Assembly: GCF_017948305.1 (NCBI RefSeq)
Contig: NZ_CP072842.1
Location: forward strand, 2,486,501 to 2,550,500
Reading direction: 5' to 3'
DNA length: 64,000 bases
Origin: Faecalibacter bovis
GTDB taxonomy: Bacteria > Bacteroidota > Bacteroidia > Flavobacteriales > Weeksellaceae
The position numbers were made by a program, and so were the translations under genes. The notes under the pieces are model-generated. The model saw nothing but the letters and a program-made list of their open reading frames with translations, was not told where the DNA came from and ran no database searches. Below, piece by piece: positions 34,627 through 43,939 of this stretch. How positions within the stretch are numbered: position 1 is the stretch's first letter; every line of letters begins with the position of its first letter.

Positions 34627-36231
34627 ATGAAAAAATTAGTTTTAGCCCTTTCATTTGCTTTCTCTGTAGGTTTTGCACAAGCACAAACTGTTGAAGTTCC
34701 AAAAGAAACTTGGTATCATGCAGATGTTGAAAAAACTGGTGTTTACGGTGTAAATACTGAAAAAGCGTTAGACTTTTTAAAAGATAAAAAAAGAAAGCCA
34801 CAAACGATTGTTGTTGGTGTTTTAGATTCTGGTGTGGAACATTTCCATGAAGATTTAAAAGCGAACATGTGGGTGAACAAAAAAGAAATTCCAGGTAACG
34901 GAATCGATGATGATAAAAACGGATTCATTGACGATGTACACGGATGGTCTTATTTAGGTACAGCTAAAGGAATTAACTACAATGATGATTCTGTAGAATT
35001 AACTCGTATCTACAAAACGTTAGCAGAAAAATACGATTCTTACGATCAAAAAAAGAATCATGATGCTATCGTAAAAAATCCTACTGAATATGCTGAATAT
35101 GTAAAAATCAAAAGAGAATATTTAGAAACAGTTGGAAAAACTAAATATAACCAACAAGTTGCTCAAGCAAAATTAAACGCTATCGAGCCAGGTTTAAATA
35201 AAATGGTTTTAGAATTTGGTGATACTAAATTAACTAAAGATATTATCGCTAATTACCAACCAATCGATAATCAAGTTATCGAATCTTTATGGATTTTTGG
35301 TGAGTTAAAAGAAGAGCAATGGGTTGGTAAAACAATGACTCAAGTAGCAAATTCTTACTTAGGAATGGCTCGTCGTCAAGCAAAAGCTGATGGATTAACT
35401 TCTCACTACAACTTAAATTTAGTTGATCGTAAAGATGTAGATAATCCAAACGATTTAAAAGAAAGACACTACGGAAACGGTGATTCTAATGGACCTGAGT
35501 CTTCGCACGGAACTCATGTTGCAGGAATTATTGCAGCTGTTCGTGGAAATAAAATCGGAAACGAAGGTACTGCTGGAGGAAATCACGTAAAAATTATGTC
35601 AGTTCGTACAGTTCCTAATGGAGACGAAAGAGACAAAGACGTTGCAAACTCTATTTACTACGCTGTAGATAATGGTGCGAAAATCTTAAATATGTCTTTT
35701 GGAAAGAAATACTCTCCTAACAAAGATATCGTTTGGGATGCATTTAAATATGCAGCTGACAAAGGTGTTTTAATTGTAAAAGCGGCTGGTAATAGTAACG
35801 AAGATATCGATACGCACATCCACTACCCTACAAATTTCAAAGCTGATGGTACTTCAGTATCTAACGCTGTTTTAACAGTTGGTGCATCAACTCGTACATC
35901 TGATAAATTAAAAGCTGGATTCTCTAACTTTGGTAAGAAATCAGTTGACGTTTTCGGACCTGGAGCTGAAATTTACGCTACTTACCCAGGTGTAGATCAA
36001 TACCGTTTCTTAAACGGAACTTCTATGGCATCTCCTGCTGTTGCTGGTGTTGCTGCTTTAGTTTGGTCACATTATCCAAAATTAAGTGCTGCTGATATCC
36101 GCACTATTTTAATGGAAACAGTAAACAAAAATGAACAATTAAAAGATATTTCTGTAACTGGTGGTGTTGTAGATGCTTACAAAGCTGTACAACGTGCTGA
36201 AGAAATCTACAAACAAAGAAAATTAAAATAA
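34627..36231 (+). CDS. Secreted S8 (subtilisin-like) peptidase, copy 1
   Basis: A 534-aa protein with signal peptide MKKLVLALSFAFSVGFAQA. The catalytic triad is Asp67 in VGVLDSGVEHFHEDL, His294 in SSHGTHVAGIIAA and Ser466 in NGTSMASPAVAGVAAL. Between Asp and His is a ~200-residue helical insertion typical of this Bacteroidetes group, with DDDKNGFIDDVHGW calcium-loop-like sequence. It lies 13 bp after the WbqC gene and is followed by a terminator and a paralog. No type IX C-terminal domain is visible. Probably periplasmic or outer-membrane associated. Confidence 0.93.
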   Translation: MKKLVLALSFAFSVGFAQAQTVEVPKETWYHADVEKTGVYGVNTEKALDFLKDKKRKPQTIVVGVLDSGVEHFHEDLKANMWVNKKEIPGNGIDDDKNGFIDDVHGWSYLGTAKGINYNDDSVELTRIYKTLAEKYDSYDQKKNHDAIVKNPTEYAEYVKIKREYLETVGKTKYNQQVAQAKLNAIEPGLNKMVLEFGDTKLTKDIIANYQPIDNQVIESLWIFGELKEEQWVGKTMTQVANSYLGMARRQAKADGLTSHYNLNLVDRKDVDNPNDLKERHYGNGDSNGPESSHGTHVAGIIAAVRGNKIGNEGTAGGNHVKIMSVRTVPNGDERDKDVANSIYYAVDNGAKILNMSFGKKYSPNKDIVWDAFKYAADKGVLIVKAAGNSNEDIDTHIHYPTNFKADGTSVSNAVLTVGASTRTSDKLKAGFSNFGKKSVDVFGPGAEIYATYPGVDQYRFLNGTSMASPAVAGVAALVWSHYPKLSAADIRTILMETVNKNEQLKDISVTGGVVDAYKAVQRAEEIYKQRKLK

Positions 36232-36254
36232 TTTTTTTAAAATTTCTATAAATA

Positions 36255-36287
36255 AAAAGGTTCCAACTTAGTTTGGAGCCTTTTTTG
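36255..36287 (+). terminator. Terminator after S8 peptidase copy 1
   Basis: Stem AAAGGTTCCAA/TTTGGAGCCTTT with one wobble pair, followed by TTTTTT. It separates the two peptidase genes into distinct transcripts. Confidence 0.8.
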
Positions 36288-36370
36288 TTTTAATGTAATT
36301 GTAGGTTAATAGCGTAACATTTTATACTTTTAATCTACTAATTTGAAAATTGACAAAAAACATTAACAAT

Positions 36371-37981
36371 ATGAAAAAAATAGTTTACAGTTTAGCTGTA
36401 GCTTTGATGGTTTCAACATCAACTTTTGCTCAACAAACGCCAAGACAAGATATAGATTTAAAATCATGGCAACATAAGTCATATGAGGAATCAGGAGTTT
36501 ATGGTGTAAATACTCAGAAAGCATTAGAATTTTTAAAACAAAAAAATAAGAAAGGAAATACACTTGTTGTTGCTGTATTAGATTCTGGAGTTGAGGTTAC
36601 ACACGAAGATTTAAAAGATAATGTTTGGGTCAATCCGAAAGAAAAAAAGGACGGAAAAGATAACGATAAAAATGGCTACATTGATGATATACATGGATGG
36701 AATTTTATCGGTGGAAAAGATGGAAAAAATGTAGATGCTGATACTTTAGAATTAACTCGATTATTCAAAAAATTAAAAGATAAATTTGAAACGAGTAAAG
36801 ACGCTGCTACTAACAAAACTAAATTCCCAGCAGAGTACGAAGAATATACTAAGTTAAAGAAAGAGTATGAAACTAAATTTGCTGAAGCTAAACAAATGGC
36901 AACGCAAATGAAAATGATTTCTGATAATCTTTCTAAACCTTTAGATGTTTTAATCAATGAATTAGGTGATCAGAAGTTAACTGAAGAATTTATGCTATCG
37001 TACGAACCTAAATCTGAAGAAGCTAAACAAGGAATGATGCTATTTGCTATGGTTCCTAAGGAAGCATGGGCTGGTAAAACAATGAAAGTTTTCGGGAAAG
37101 AAATTTTAGACGAAATAAACGAAGGTTACAAACATTATTCAGATCAAGAGAAATATAATTTAAATTTAGATTTTGATCCTCGTTCTATTGTTGGTGATGA
37201 CTATGCTAATATCAAAGAGAAATCTTATGGTAATGCTGATGTTGATGGGCCAGATTCTAACCACGGAACTCATGTATCAGGAATTATTGCTGCAAAACGT
37301 GGAAATGGATTAGGAATTGACGGAATCGCTGGTGATGGTAACGTAAGAATTATGTCTATACGTACGGTTCCTAATGGGGATGAACGTGACAAAGATGTAG
37401 CAAATGCAATTCGTTACGCGGTAGATAATGGAGCTAAAATTTTAAATATGTCTTTTGGTAAAGATTATTCTCCTGACAAAGAAATTGTTTGGGAAGCATT
37501 TAAATATGCTGCTGACAAAGGTGTTTTATTAGTAAAAGCAGCTGGTAACGATGATTTAAATATTGATACAGATATTCATTACCCAACAGTTTACAATGAT
37601 AAAGGAATTGCAGTTTCTAATAACGTAATTACTGTAGGATCATCTACAAGTGATTCATCTTTATTAAAATCAAGTTTCTCAAACTACGGTAAAAAATCTG
37701 TTGACGTTTTTGCTCCAGGATCTGAAATTTATTCAGCTATCCCTACACGAGATGGTGCGTATAAATCTAACTCAGGTACTTCTATGGCTTCTCCAGTAGT
37801 AGCTGGTGTTGCGGCATTAGTTTGGTCTCATTATCCAAGCTTAACTGCAGTACAAGTAAAACAAATTATTATGGAATCGGTTAATAAAAATGATCAATTA
37901 ACTGAAATATCTGTAACAGGTGGTGTTGTTGATGCCTTAAAAGCTGTACAATTAGCTGATAAAATGACTTCTAAAAAGTAA
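36371..37981 (+). CDS. Secreted S8 (subtilisin-like) peptidase, copy 2
   Basis: A 536-aa paralog of the preceding gene. Signal peptide MKKIVYSLAVALMVSTSTFA; I start at the ATG at 36371, not at the upstream TTG, because the signal peptide begins there. Triad: Asp71 in VAVLDSGVEVTHED, His in SNHGTHVSGIIAAKRG, Ser in SGTSMASPVVAGVAAL. The blocks around His and Ser are nearly identical to copy 1, while the inserted region and N-terminus differ more, as expected after tandem duplication and divergence. Confidence 0.93.
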   Translation: MKKIVYSLAVALMVSTSTFAQQTPRQDIDLKSWQHKSYEESGVYGVNTQKALEFLKQKNKKGNTLVVAVLDSGVEVTHEDLKDNVWVNPKEKKDGKDNDKNGYIDDIHGWNFIGGKDGKNVDADTLELTRLFKKLKDKFETSKDAATNKTKFPAEYEEYTKLKKEYETKFAEAKQMATQMKMISDNLSKPLDVLINELGDQKLTEEFMLSYEPKSEEAKQGMMLFAMVPKEAWAGKTMKVFGKEILDEINEGYKHYSDQEKYNLNLDFDPRSIVGDDYANIKEKSYGNADVDGPDSNHGTHVSGIIAAKRGNGLGIDGIAGDGNVRIMSIRTVPNGDERDKDVANAIRYAVDNGAKILNMSFGKDYSPDKEIVWEAFKYAADKGVLLVKAAGNDDLNIDTDIHYPTVYNDKGIAVSNNVITVGSSTSDSSLLKSSFSNYGKKSVDVFAPGSEIYSAIPTRDGAYKSNSGTSMASPVVAGVAALVWSHYPSLTAVQVKQIIMESVNKNDQLTEISVTGGVVDALKAVQLADKMTSKK

Positions 37982-37999
37982 TTTAAATATTTTATTATT

Positions 38000-38028
38000 A
38001 AAAAGCGACCTCAACGGGTCGCTTTTTT
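38000..38028 (+). terminator. Terminator after S8 peptidase copy 2
   Basis: Stem AAAAGCGACC/GGTCGCTTTT with a 6-nt loop and a T run. Confidence 0.9.
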
Positions 38029-38067
38029 ATTTGTCATTCTATTTTAACTCATTACATTATTGTAAAA

Positions 38068-38412
38068 TTATTCTCTTAGGATTTTATCTAAAGCTTTGCC
38101 TTTAGCTAATTCATCAATGATTTTATCTAAATAACGAATTTTTTGATATAAAGGATCTTCTATATTTTCCACTCTATACCCACAAATAACACCTTTAATT
38201 TTAGCAGCGTTTGGATTTAGTTTTGCTTCATTAAAAAAAGTTTCGAAATCAATTTTATTTTCGATTATTTGATTCAAATCAGATGCAGTATAACCTGTCA
38301 ACCATTCAATTACCTGGTGTAATTCTTCAACAGTTCTACCCTTTGATTCCACTTTCTTTAAATAGTGTGGATAGACGCTGGCGAAGGTCATTTTAAAAAC
38401 TTTAGTATTCAT
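38068..38412 (-). CDS. DUF2200 family protein
   Basis: A 114-aa protein closely following the DUF2200 pattern: FKMTFASVYPHYLKKVESKG, RTVEELHQVIEWLTGYTASD, FETFFNEAKLNPNAAKIKGV, and a C-terminal IRYLDKIIDELAKGKALDKI. Function unknown; it is small, soluble and probably helical. The start is ambiguous between ATGs at 38418 and 38412; the family usually begins a few residues before FKMTFASVYP. It overlaps the upstream hypothetical gene by about 11 bases. Confidence 0.83.
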   Translation of the reverse strand: MNTKVFKMTFASVYPHYLKKVESKGRTVEELHQVIEWLTGYTASDLNQIIENKIDFETFFNEAKLNPNAAKIKGVICGYRVENIEDPLYQKIRYLDKIIDELAKGKALDKILRE

Positions 38413-38839
38413 CTTCATCGTCAATTTTATCTACAAAATTTACCAAAAGTAATAATTCATCGGTATCTATCGCTTCAGAATTAAATACAGATAATTTAAA
38501 ACTACATTCTGGAAAATGAAGTTTTATACAATCATTTAATAAATGAATATCTCCAAAAAATAGTTCAGATTCTTTCGGACAAAATACATCCATCGTGATC
38601 CCAAATTTTTCATGATGATCAATGATACGATTACTATATTTTTCGTTCATTTCGATGATAATATCTTCAATTTTCCCTTTGTATTTATATGACATTTGGG
38701 ACTGTGGAAAAAACTTAAATAGTTGATTTCTACATTCAGCAATTATATTTTTCTGTTCTTCATTATCTGAATCTAAAGAAATATAATCCAGTTTTCTAAT
38801 CACATTCAAAATTGTGTCTGATAAATTTAAATTCTCCAT
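38402..38839 (-). CDS. Hypothetical acidic protein, 145 aa
   Basis: A cytoplasmic-looking, acidic protein with a helical N-terminus (LSDTILNVIRKLDYISLDSD) and a mixed second half (GITMDVFCPKESELFFGDIH, then ECSFKLSVFNSEAIDTDELL), ending in DKIDDEDEY. I do not recognise the family. It overlaps the DUF2200 gene downstream, so the two are probably co-translated. Confidence 0.6.
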   Translation of the reverse strand: MENLNLSDTILNVIRKLDYISLDSDNEEQKNIIAECRNQLFKFFPQSQMSYKYKGKIEDIIIEMNEKYSNRIIDHHEKFGITMDVFCPKESELFFGDIHLLNDCIKLHFPECSFKLSVFNSEAIDTDELLLLVNFVDKIDDEDEY

Positions 38840-38869
38840 AAATACAAATGCTTGTTTTTATAAATGTAC

Positions 38870-38902
38870 TAAAAATAAAACAGCGAACATTTCTGTTCGC
38901 TG
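38870..38902 (-). terminator. Terminator of the pepE unit
   Basis: A perfect 9-bp stem CAGCGAACA/TGTTCGCTG around TTTC, followed on the - strand by TTTTATTTTT. Confidence 0.82.
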
Positions 38903-38916
38903 CTCATTATATTAAA

Positions 38917-39636
38917 TTATTTATAAATTTCTTCGTTTAAAATTCCAGCCACAATTTCCACAGGAATTTGATTTGGCTTAAAAATTCGAGCTGTTAAATT
39001 CCCTTTTAATTCGATTACCGAATTTTCAACACGTAACCAACTTCCTTCTCGTAATCCAATCACTGTTTGAGTATTAAATTTATGAAATTCGTTAATACGT
39101 GTTTCTCTCGTTTCGCCTTTATGCGTAGAATTTGGATCAGGATCTAAATAATGCGGATTTAGATTAAATGGCAAAAACTGTAAGGCATCAAAGCTTGGTG
39201 GATAAACAATAGGCATATCATTGGTTGTACCAATAGTTAAACCAGTTAAATTACTTCCAGCACTACTTCCCATATATGGAATCTCATTCGCCACAACTTC
39301 TTTTATCGTATCAATTAAACCTAATTCATATAAAGTTTTTAGTAATAGAAATGTATTTCCACCTCCAATAAAAATTGCTTTAGCATTTAGAATTGCTTCT
39401 TTTTTATTTTCGTAAGAATGTAGCCCAGTAACATTGATTCCAAAAGGATTTAATGCATTTTTAACACTTTGCGTATATTCATCATGTGTAATACCAGAAG
39501 GGCGAGCAAATGGTACAAACAATAATTCATTGGTTTGTAAAAAATCTAAAATCTCTTCTCGAATATATTCTAAATATCCACTACCATGAATTGTACTTGT
39601 GCTTATTACAAGTAAACGATAATTTGGATTGATCAT
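38917..39636 (-). CDS. pepE: Dipeptidase E (peptidase S51)
   Basis: A 239-aa Ser peptidase of glutamine-amidotransferase-like fold that cleaves Asp-X dipeptides. AIFIGGGNTFLLLKTLYELG precedes the nucleophile elbow YMGSSAGSNLTGL, and NLNPHYLDPDP provides the His region. A single gene with its own terminator. Length matches the PepE family. Confidence 0.93.
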   Translation of the reverse strand: MINPNYRLLVISTSTIHGSGYLEYIREEILDFLQTNELLFVPFARPSGITHDEYTQSVKNALNPFGINVTGLHSYENKKEAILNAKAIFIGGGNTFLLLKTLYELGLIDTIKEVVANEIPYMGSSAGSNLTGLTIGTTNDMPIVYPPSFDALQFLPFNLNPHYLDPDPNSTHKGETRETRINEFHKFNTQTVIGLREGSWLRVENSVIELKGNLTARIFKPNQIPVEIVAGILNEEIYK

Positions 39637-39765
39637 TTTAATTTAATTTGAAACAAAAATAAAATTTATCATTGAAAATAATACAAAAAGGGACCTAGTA
39701 AAACTAGATCCCCCCATAAATAAACAATAGTATTTACACCAAGACAAGGCTTTGGCTTAAATTGG

Positions 39766-41562
39766 TTAATATTTAAAAGAATTGATTCCATCAAATTCTG
39801 CTTGTTCAATAGCCCACGCAAAAGCATTTGCTGTAAATTGTGAATTGTAAACATCAGCTCGGTTATTTCGACCATAATTAGGTTTGGCAATTGGTCGATT
39901 ACTACCATTAACATTGAAAGGGCAAATGGTATTACTTGTACCACAATTTGAATTAAATCCACCATCACCAACCCAAATAAGATGGAGTGACTTGTGCTTG
40001 AATGCTGTAACTCGTCCGGCTGTACCACCAGGATTATTTTGAGAATAATCTGAATCGGTTGAATAAATATCAATTTCATTCGTTGGTAAACCTTGTAGAT
40101 AAGAAGTAAAAGAAGCATCTTCTCCCCAATATTTTCCTCTTAAATCTCCAAATGGACCATTGACAATTTTATCGTTAAGTAAAGGTAATTTATATAAAGC
40201 ACCGGCAGCATTTACTGTTCCACTTGTAATTGTATTATCATTGAATATATTTCGCATTAAACGTTGATTTCCCACATTAGATTCACTAAATGCTAATACA
40301 ACACCTTTTTTTGACAGATATTCGGTAAAAAGATCAGCCTCTGCTTCAGACATTGTCCAAGGAAATCCAATTACAACAATATCTACAGGATCGTTGATTA
40401 ACCAATTTTGCAAATTTGAAATACTTGGAAGCGATGTCCCATTGATTCGAGTAAATCCTTCAGATTTAACTAAACTATTAACTATTGATCCAAAATTATC
40501 TTGAGCAGAAATCATTCTTCCTGAAGCGGCATTACCAGAAAAATTATAACCAAATCCATTCTCTCCCGAACCAATAGTTAGTAATCGTTTTACTGGAATA
40601 GTCATTGTAATTTTAACGGAACAAGAAGCTTCTCCATCTGCACTATTAGTAAGTAATGTAACCGTTTTTGGTTCAATAGATGTAGGTGTTCCATTCCCTA
40701 TTAATTGGATAATTTGCTGACCTATCGTTGTAAACGTTCCAGAAGCACGGAAAGAAATTCCATCTACAGTATTGGACGTAATGTCATAACTACCTAATTT
40801 TGAAACTTGAATTGTTAGTGTAATTGTATTCGAATTATCTAAAGCGATACCCTTTTTATATACACCATTAACGATTGCAGTGCGACAATTGATACTATAA
40901 GTAGCAGCTGCTGTTAAAACATTTACCTCTGGTAAAGGATCACATTCTACGTCAATTCCATTCGCAGAAATCGATAATGCATCTGTTCCAACTTCAATTG
41001 GTGTACCTTGTGCTTCTAATCGCACGGTATAAGTACCTTTTTCTAAAAATGTACCTGTAGAAGAAAAACTATATCCATTTCCTGATATAGCAAAAATTGC
41101 ATAATCACCAGGTTTTGTAACATTTACTTTTATACTTACATAATTGTTAGCTGTGACTTCTTTTCCTTCAATATAAGTTCCGAAAACGGCTACATCCGTT
41201 GGACAATTAAACGTAAACTCAGATTTTCCAAGTTTACCACATAAACTTTTCCATTCTTGTTCAATAAAGTTCCAATAATTGTAACAATCTTCGGTTGTAT
41301 TGTATATTAATAAACTATTGTCACTTGCTTGAAGTTGTAACACTTTCGGATTTGCCAATGGATTTTCGTAGGTTAATTCATCTCTTTCAGTTTCAGTCAA
41401 ACGGGGAATCATTATACCTTTTTTAATAATCGACTGATCGTCCATCTTTTCTGAAACATGTAACAACGTATTCTTTTCAGGTGTTGAGGTATTAATACCT
41501 ACCTGCGCAATGAGGGGCGAAATGATTAAAAAAGAAAAGAGAATAAAAATAATTTTTTTCAT
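39766..41562 (-). CDS. Large secreted surface protein with VGINT start and GATase-like C-terminal domain
   Basis: A 598-aa protein with signal peptide MKKIIFILFSFLIISPLIAQ then VGINTSTPEKNTLLHVSEK. Residues ~100-320 hold two tandem repeats with Cys-containing strands, FNCPTDVAVFGTYIEGKEVT and INCRTAIVNGVYKKGIALDN, each followed by a GDYAIFA/GSYDITS strand and a GTP-I-E turn, resembling Ig-like or CARDB-like modules. The last ~260 residues (GSGENGFGYNFSGNAA, DIVVIGFPWTMSEAEADLFT, YLSKKGVVLAFSESN, HKSLHLIWVGDGGFNSNCG) look like a Rossmann or glutamine-amidotransferase-like domain of unknown role. An antisense frame at 39669-40118 is a shadow. Confidence 0.75.
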   Translation of the reverse strand: MKKIIFILFSFLIISPLIAQVGINTSTPEKNTLLHVSEKMDDQSIIKKGIMIPRLTETERDELTYENPLANPKVLQLQASDNSLLIYNTTEDCYNYWNFIEQEWKSLCGKLGKSEFTFNCPTDVAVFGTYIEGKEVTANNYVSIKVNVTKPGDYAIFAISGNGYSFSSTGTFLEKGTYTVRLEAQGTPIEVGTDALSISANGIDVECDPLPEVNVLTAAATYSINCRTAIVNGVYKKGIALDNSNTITLTIQVSKLGSYDITSNTVDGISFRASGTFTTIGQQIIQLIGNGTPTSIEPKTVTLLTNSADGEASCSVKITMTIPVKRLLTIGSGENGFGYNFSGNAASGRMISAQDNFGSIVNSLVKSEGFTRINGTSLPSISNLQNWLINDPVDIVVIGFPWTMSEAEADLFTEYLSKKGVVLAFSESNVGNQRLMRNIFNDNTITSGTVNAAGALYKLPLLNDKIVNGPFGDLRGKYWGEDASFTSYLQGLPTNEIDIYSTDSDYSQNNPGGTAGRVTAFKHKSLHLIWVGDGGFNSNCGTSNTICPFNVNGSNRPIAKPNYGRNNRADVYNSQFTANAFAWAIEQAEFDGINSFKY

Positions 41563-41629
41563 AATAATAGATATAGGTTGGTTATTTAACTTTTAAATGT
41601 TATTTGTTTCGTGTTTTATAATTACACCG

Positions 41630-41637
41630 CAAATGTA
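41630..41637 (-). promoter_or_regulatory. -7 box upstream of the large surface-protein gene
   Basis: Reads TACATTTG on the - strand (TAnnTTTG match), 67 bp before the start codon. The rest of 41563-41772 holds only a weak CTCAAA/TTTGAG hairpin at 41683-41700. Confidence 0.4.
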
Positions 41638-41772
41638 TTTATCATCAGGTATAAGATTGAATTTTAAGCACCTTCAAAACCACTCAAAAGAATATTTGAG
41701 GGATTTTTTCCGATATTATAAAATTTAATTGCAGAATTTTTAAGGATTGATATATATAATCGTTTGACTACA

Positions 41773-42765
41773 TCAAAAATTTTCTAAAAAAGTAGAACTA
41801 TTAGAATTTAATTTAAGTTTCTTTCTGATGCGATATTTACGAGATTCAACAGATTTAATCGTTGTATCAGTATAAATTGCTATTTGTTTGGTTGAATATC
41901 CTAATTTAAATAAAGCACAATATTTTAAATCACTTTGATTTAATGGTTGTTGAGCTAAAGCTTTAATTTTATCAAAGAAATCGGGATATATAATTTCAAA
42001 TTTTTCTATAAAAATAGTATCACTTAAAGGAATACATTCTATTAATTCATTTAAGAAATCTTCAGAAATCATATTAGAATTTAATACAGCTTTTAAGCGA
42101 ATTACTTCTGATTGAAGGTGACTAATTTCTTCTCTTTTCAAAATATTTCGATGCTCTAATAAATGATACCCTTCCCATTTATCAACAATTATTAAATAAA
42201 TTAAAAACTTAACAATCAGAATACAACTCAGATTTAATAATTGTAATGCTTTTTGTTCAAAAGGATTTATTTCACTTTTTGGAACTATTAGTACATCTTC
42301 CAAGATTACTGCACAATACATATTTAGGATGATGAATAAAATAAGACCATGAAAATAAATCGGATCTTTCTTTTGATTAAATAATACACCTACTGTAATC
42401 AATAATGGCAGAAAGTATAAAAATACACCACTTTCTAGCCCACAAAAATGTGAGTAGTAATTAATAATAAGTGTAATGATTACGGTTATAACATAGATAA
42501 TCTTTCGATTTGGTTTTAAATTTTTAAAAATATAAGGTGAAGCTCCAAATCCAACCGCCAAAATTGAAATGATAAAAACATCTATTGAAAAATTGAAGTG
42601 GATATAATTGAAAACAGAAATGATGAAGAAAACAATAAATAATACCAAAGAATATTGATTAATCACCATTTTAAATTCGCGGTCATCTTTAGATAGTGTC
42701 TCGTCAATCCCATAATAAAAAATATATGTATATAACCAATTCCTGATGTTGTCGAAGTAGTTCAT
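41773..42765 (-). CDS. Membrane-bound LuxR-type HTH protein
   Basis: A 330-aa protein with six predicted membrane segments between residues 40 and 195 (for example SLVLFIVFFIISVFNYI and KIIYVITVIITLIINYY). A short coiled coil follows (NILKREEISHLQSEVIRLKA), then a C-terminal GerE/LuxR-type HTH: KYCALFKLGYSTKQIAIYTD and TTIKSVESRKYRIRKKLKL. The arrangement resembles the many flavobacterial membrane-anchored transcriptional regulators. It lies next to the large surface-protein gene on the same strand, with a 210-bp gap; a regulatory link is possible but unproven. Confidence 0.8.
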   Translation of the reverse strand: MNYFDNIRNWLYTYIFYYGIDETLSKDDREFKMVINQYSLVLFIVFFIISVFNYIHFNFSIDVFIISILAVGFGASPYIFKNLKPNRKIIYVITVIITLIINYYSHFCGLESGVFLYFLPLLITVGVLFNQKKDPIYFHGLILFIILNMYCAVILEDVLIVPKSEINPFEQKALQLLNLSCILIVKFLIYLIIVDKWEGYHLLEHRNILKREEISHLQSEVIRLKAVLNSNMISEDFLNELIECIPLSDTIFIEKFEIIYPDFFDKIKALAQQPLNQSDLKYCALFKLGYSTKQIAIYTDTTIKSVESRKYRIRKKLKLNSNSSTFLENF

Positions 42766-42934
42766 TTTAAGTTGGTTTGATTAATAATACAAAGTTAGTT
42801 TTATCAATATAGGAATGATATTTTTTGCACTATTTAGTATGAATAAAAAATATATAAGCGGAAAACTTTAACAAATGGATTAGATATAATTCTTATAAAG
42901 TAATGATCAAATTCAATCAATAAAATATAATTAT

Positions 42935-42962
42935 AAAAAAACCTCAAGAAATCTTGAGGCTT
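42935..42962 (-). terminator. Terminator of the FAS1 gene
   Basis: Perfect stem CCTCAAGA/TCTTGAGG with a 2-nt AA centre and a T run on the - strand, 18 bp after the FAS1 stop. Confidence 0.85.
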
Positions 42963-42979
42963 TACACACATAAATTAAT

Positions 42980-43939
42980 TTACGGTAACAAAACTTGATC
43001 AATTACGTGAACTACTCCATTTGTTGCTAAAACATTCGGAGCTATAACAGTTGATGCAGTTGAATTTGTTCTACCTTTTATAGTTACTTGATTTCCTATA
43101 TTAACCAATAAAGTTCCACCTTGAACTGTATTTAAAGCTTGATTATTCGTTAAATCCGAAGAAAACGCTCTCGCTCCTACTACATGGTAAGTTAAGATTG
43201 ATGTTAGAACATCAGGATCTGCTGCTTGAATAGAAGCAATTGTAGGAAAACCTGCATTGATAAACGCTTGGTTTGTTGGTGCAAAAACAGTTAAACCTTC
43301 AGTAGAAGCTAATACATTGGCAACATTTGTATTACCTTGACTGGCTCTTACTACAGCAGCAACTAGATAAGTTAAATTCTCATTTCCTTGAGCTGTTTCA
43401 ACTAAATTGCCTGGAGCTGGTAATAACACTCGTTCAATTGAATGAATAATACCGTTAGACGCCATAATATCTGCTTGATTTACTTTCCATCCGTTTACAA
43501 ATACACCACGAGCATCTTTAGTAACATAAATAGGATCTCCTTGCGCTGTTGTAACTTTTGCATTTGGTCCTGCTGGCACGGCCGAAGATGCAACTTTACT
43601 AGCTAAAGTATGATACAATAATATATCTTTAGTTTGATCTGTAGTTAGTGTAGCTAAAGTTGCGCTTGTAATTCCACTCGCTTCGAAAGCAGCATTATTA
43701 GGTGCAAAAACAGTAAATTCACCGTTACCGCTTAGAGTTGCTCCTAATCCGGCTTTAGTTACTGCTTGACTTAATGTTGAAAATGAAGAATTAGAAGTTA
43801 CTATTCCAGCTATTGTCTGATCATTAGGGGCAATCCCTTGATTGTCGTCATCATCATTACAAGATACCAAAACTGAACCTGCCATTACTAAACCTAGACC
43901 AACTTTAGTCATCGATTTTACCATTGATTTTAATTTCAT
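42980..43939 (-). CDS. Lipoprotein with two fasciclin (FAS1) domains
   Basis: A 319-aa protein. The N-terminus MVKSMTKVGLGLVMAGSVLVSC carries a lipobox with the acylated Cys followed by NDDDDN, consistent with Bacteroidetes lipoproteins bearing acidic residues after the Cys. Two FAS1 repeats: the first with FSTLSQAVTKAGLGATLSGN, FTVFAPNNAAFEASG and GIIHSIERVLLP; the second with LTVFAPTNQAFINAGFPTIA and a C-terminal GVVHVIDQVLLP. Likely a surface or periplasmic adhesion or matrix protein. Monocistronic. Confidence 0.9.
   Translation of the reverse strand: MKLKSMVKSMTKVGLGLVMAGSVLVSCNDDDDNQGIAPNDQTIAGIVTSNSSFSTLSQAVTKAGLGATLSGNGEFTVFAPNNAAFEASGITSATLATLTTDQTKDILLYHTLASKVASSAVPAGPNAKVTTAQGDPIYVTKDARGVFVNGWKVNQADIMASNGIIHSIERVLLPAPGNLVETAQGNENLTYLVAAVVRASQGNTNVANVLASTEGLTVFAPTNQAFINAGFPTIASIQAADPDVLTSILTYHVVGARAFSSDLTNNQALNTVQGGTLLVNIGNQVTIKGRTNSTASTVIAPNVLATNGVVHVIDQVLLP

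Noticed and set aside
39669-40118. 149-codon - strand frame overlapping the end of the large surface-protein gene
   Set aside because: It lies in another frame of the surface-protein gene, whose own frame shows clear domain structure to its stop; the alternative is low-complexity Leu/Ile-rich.
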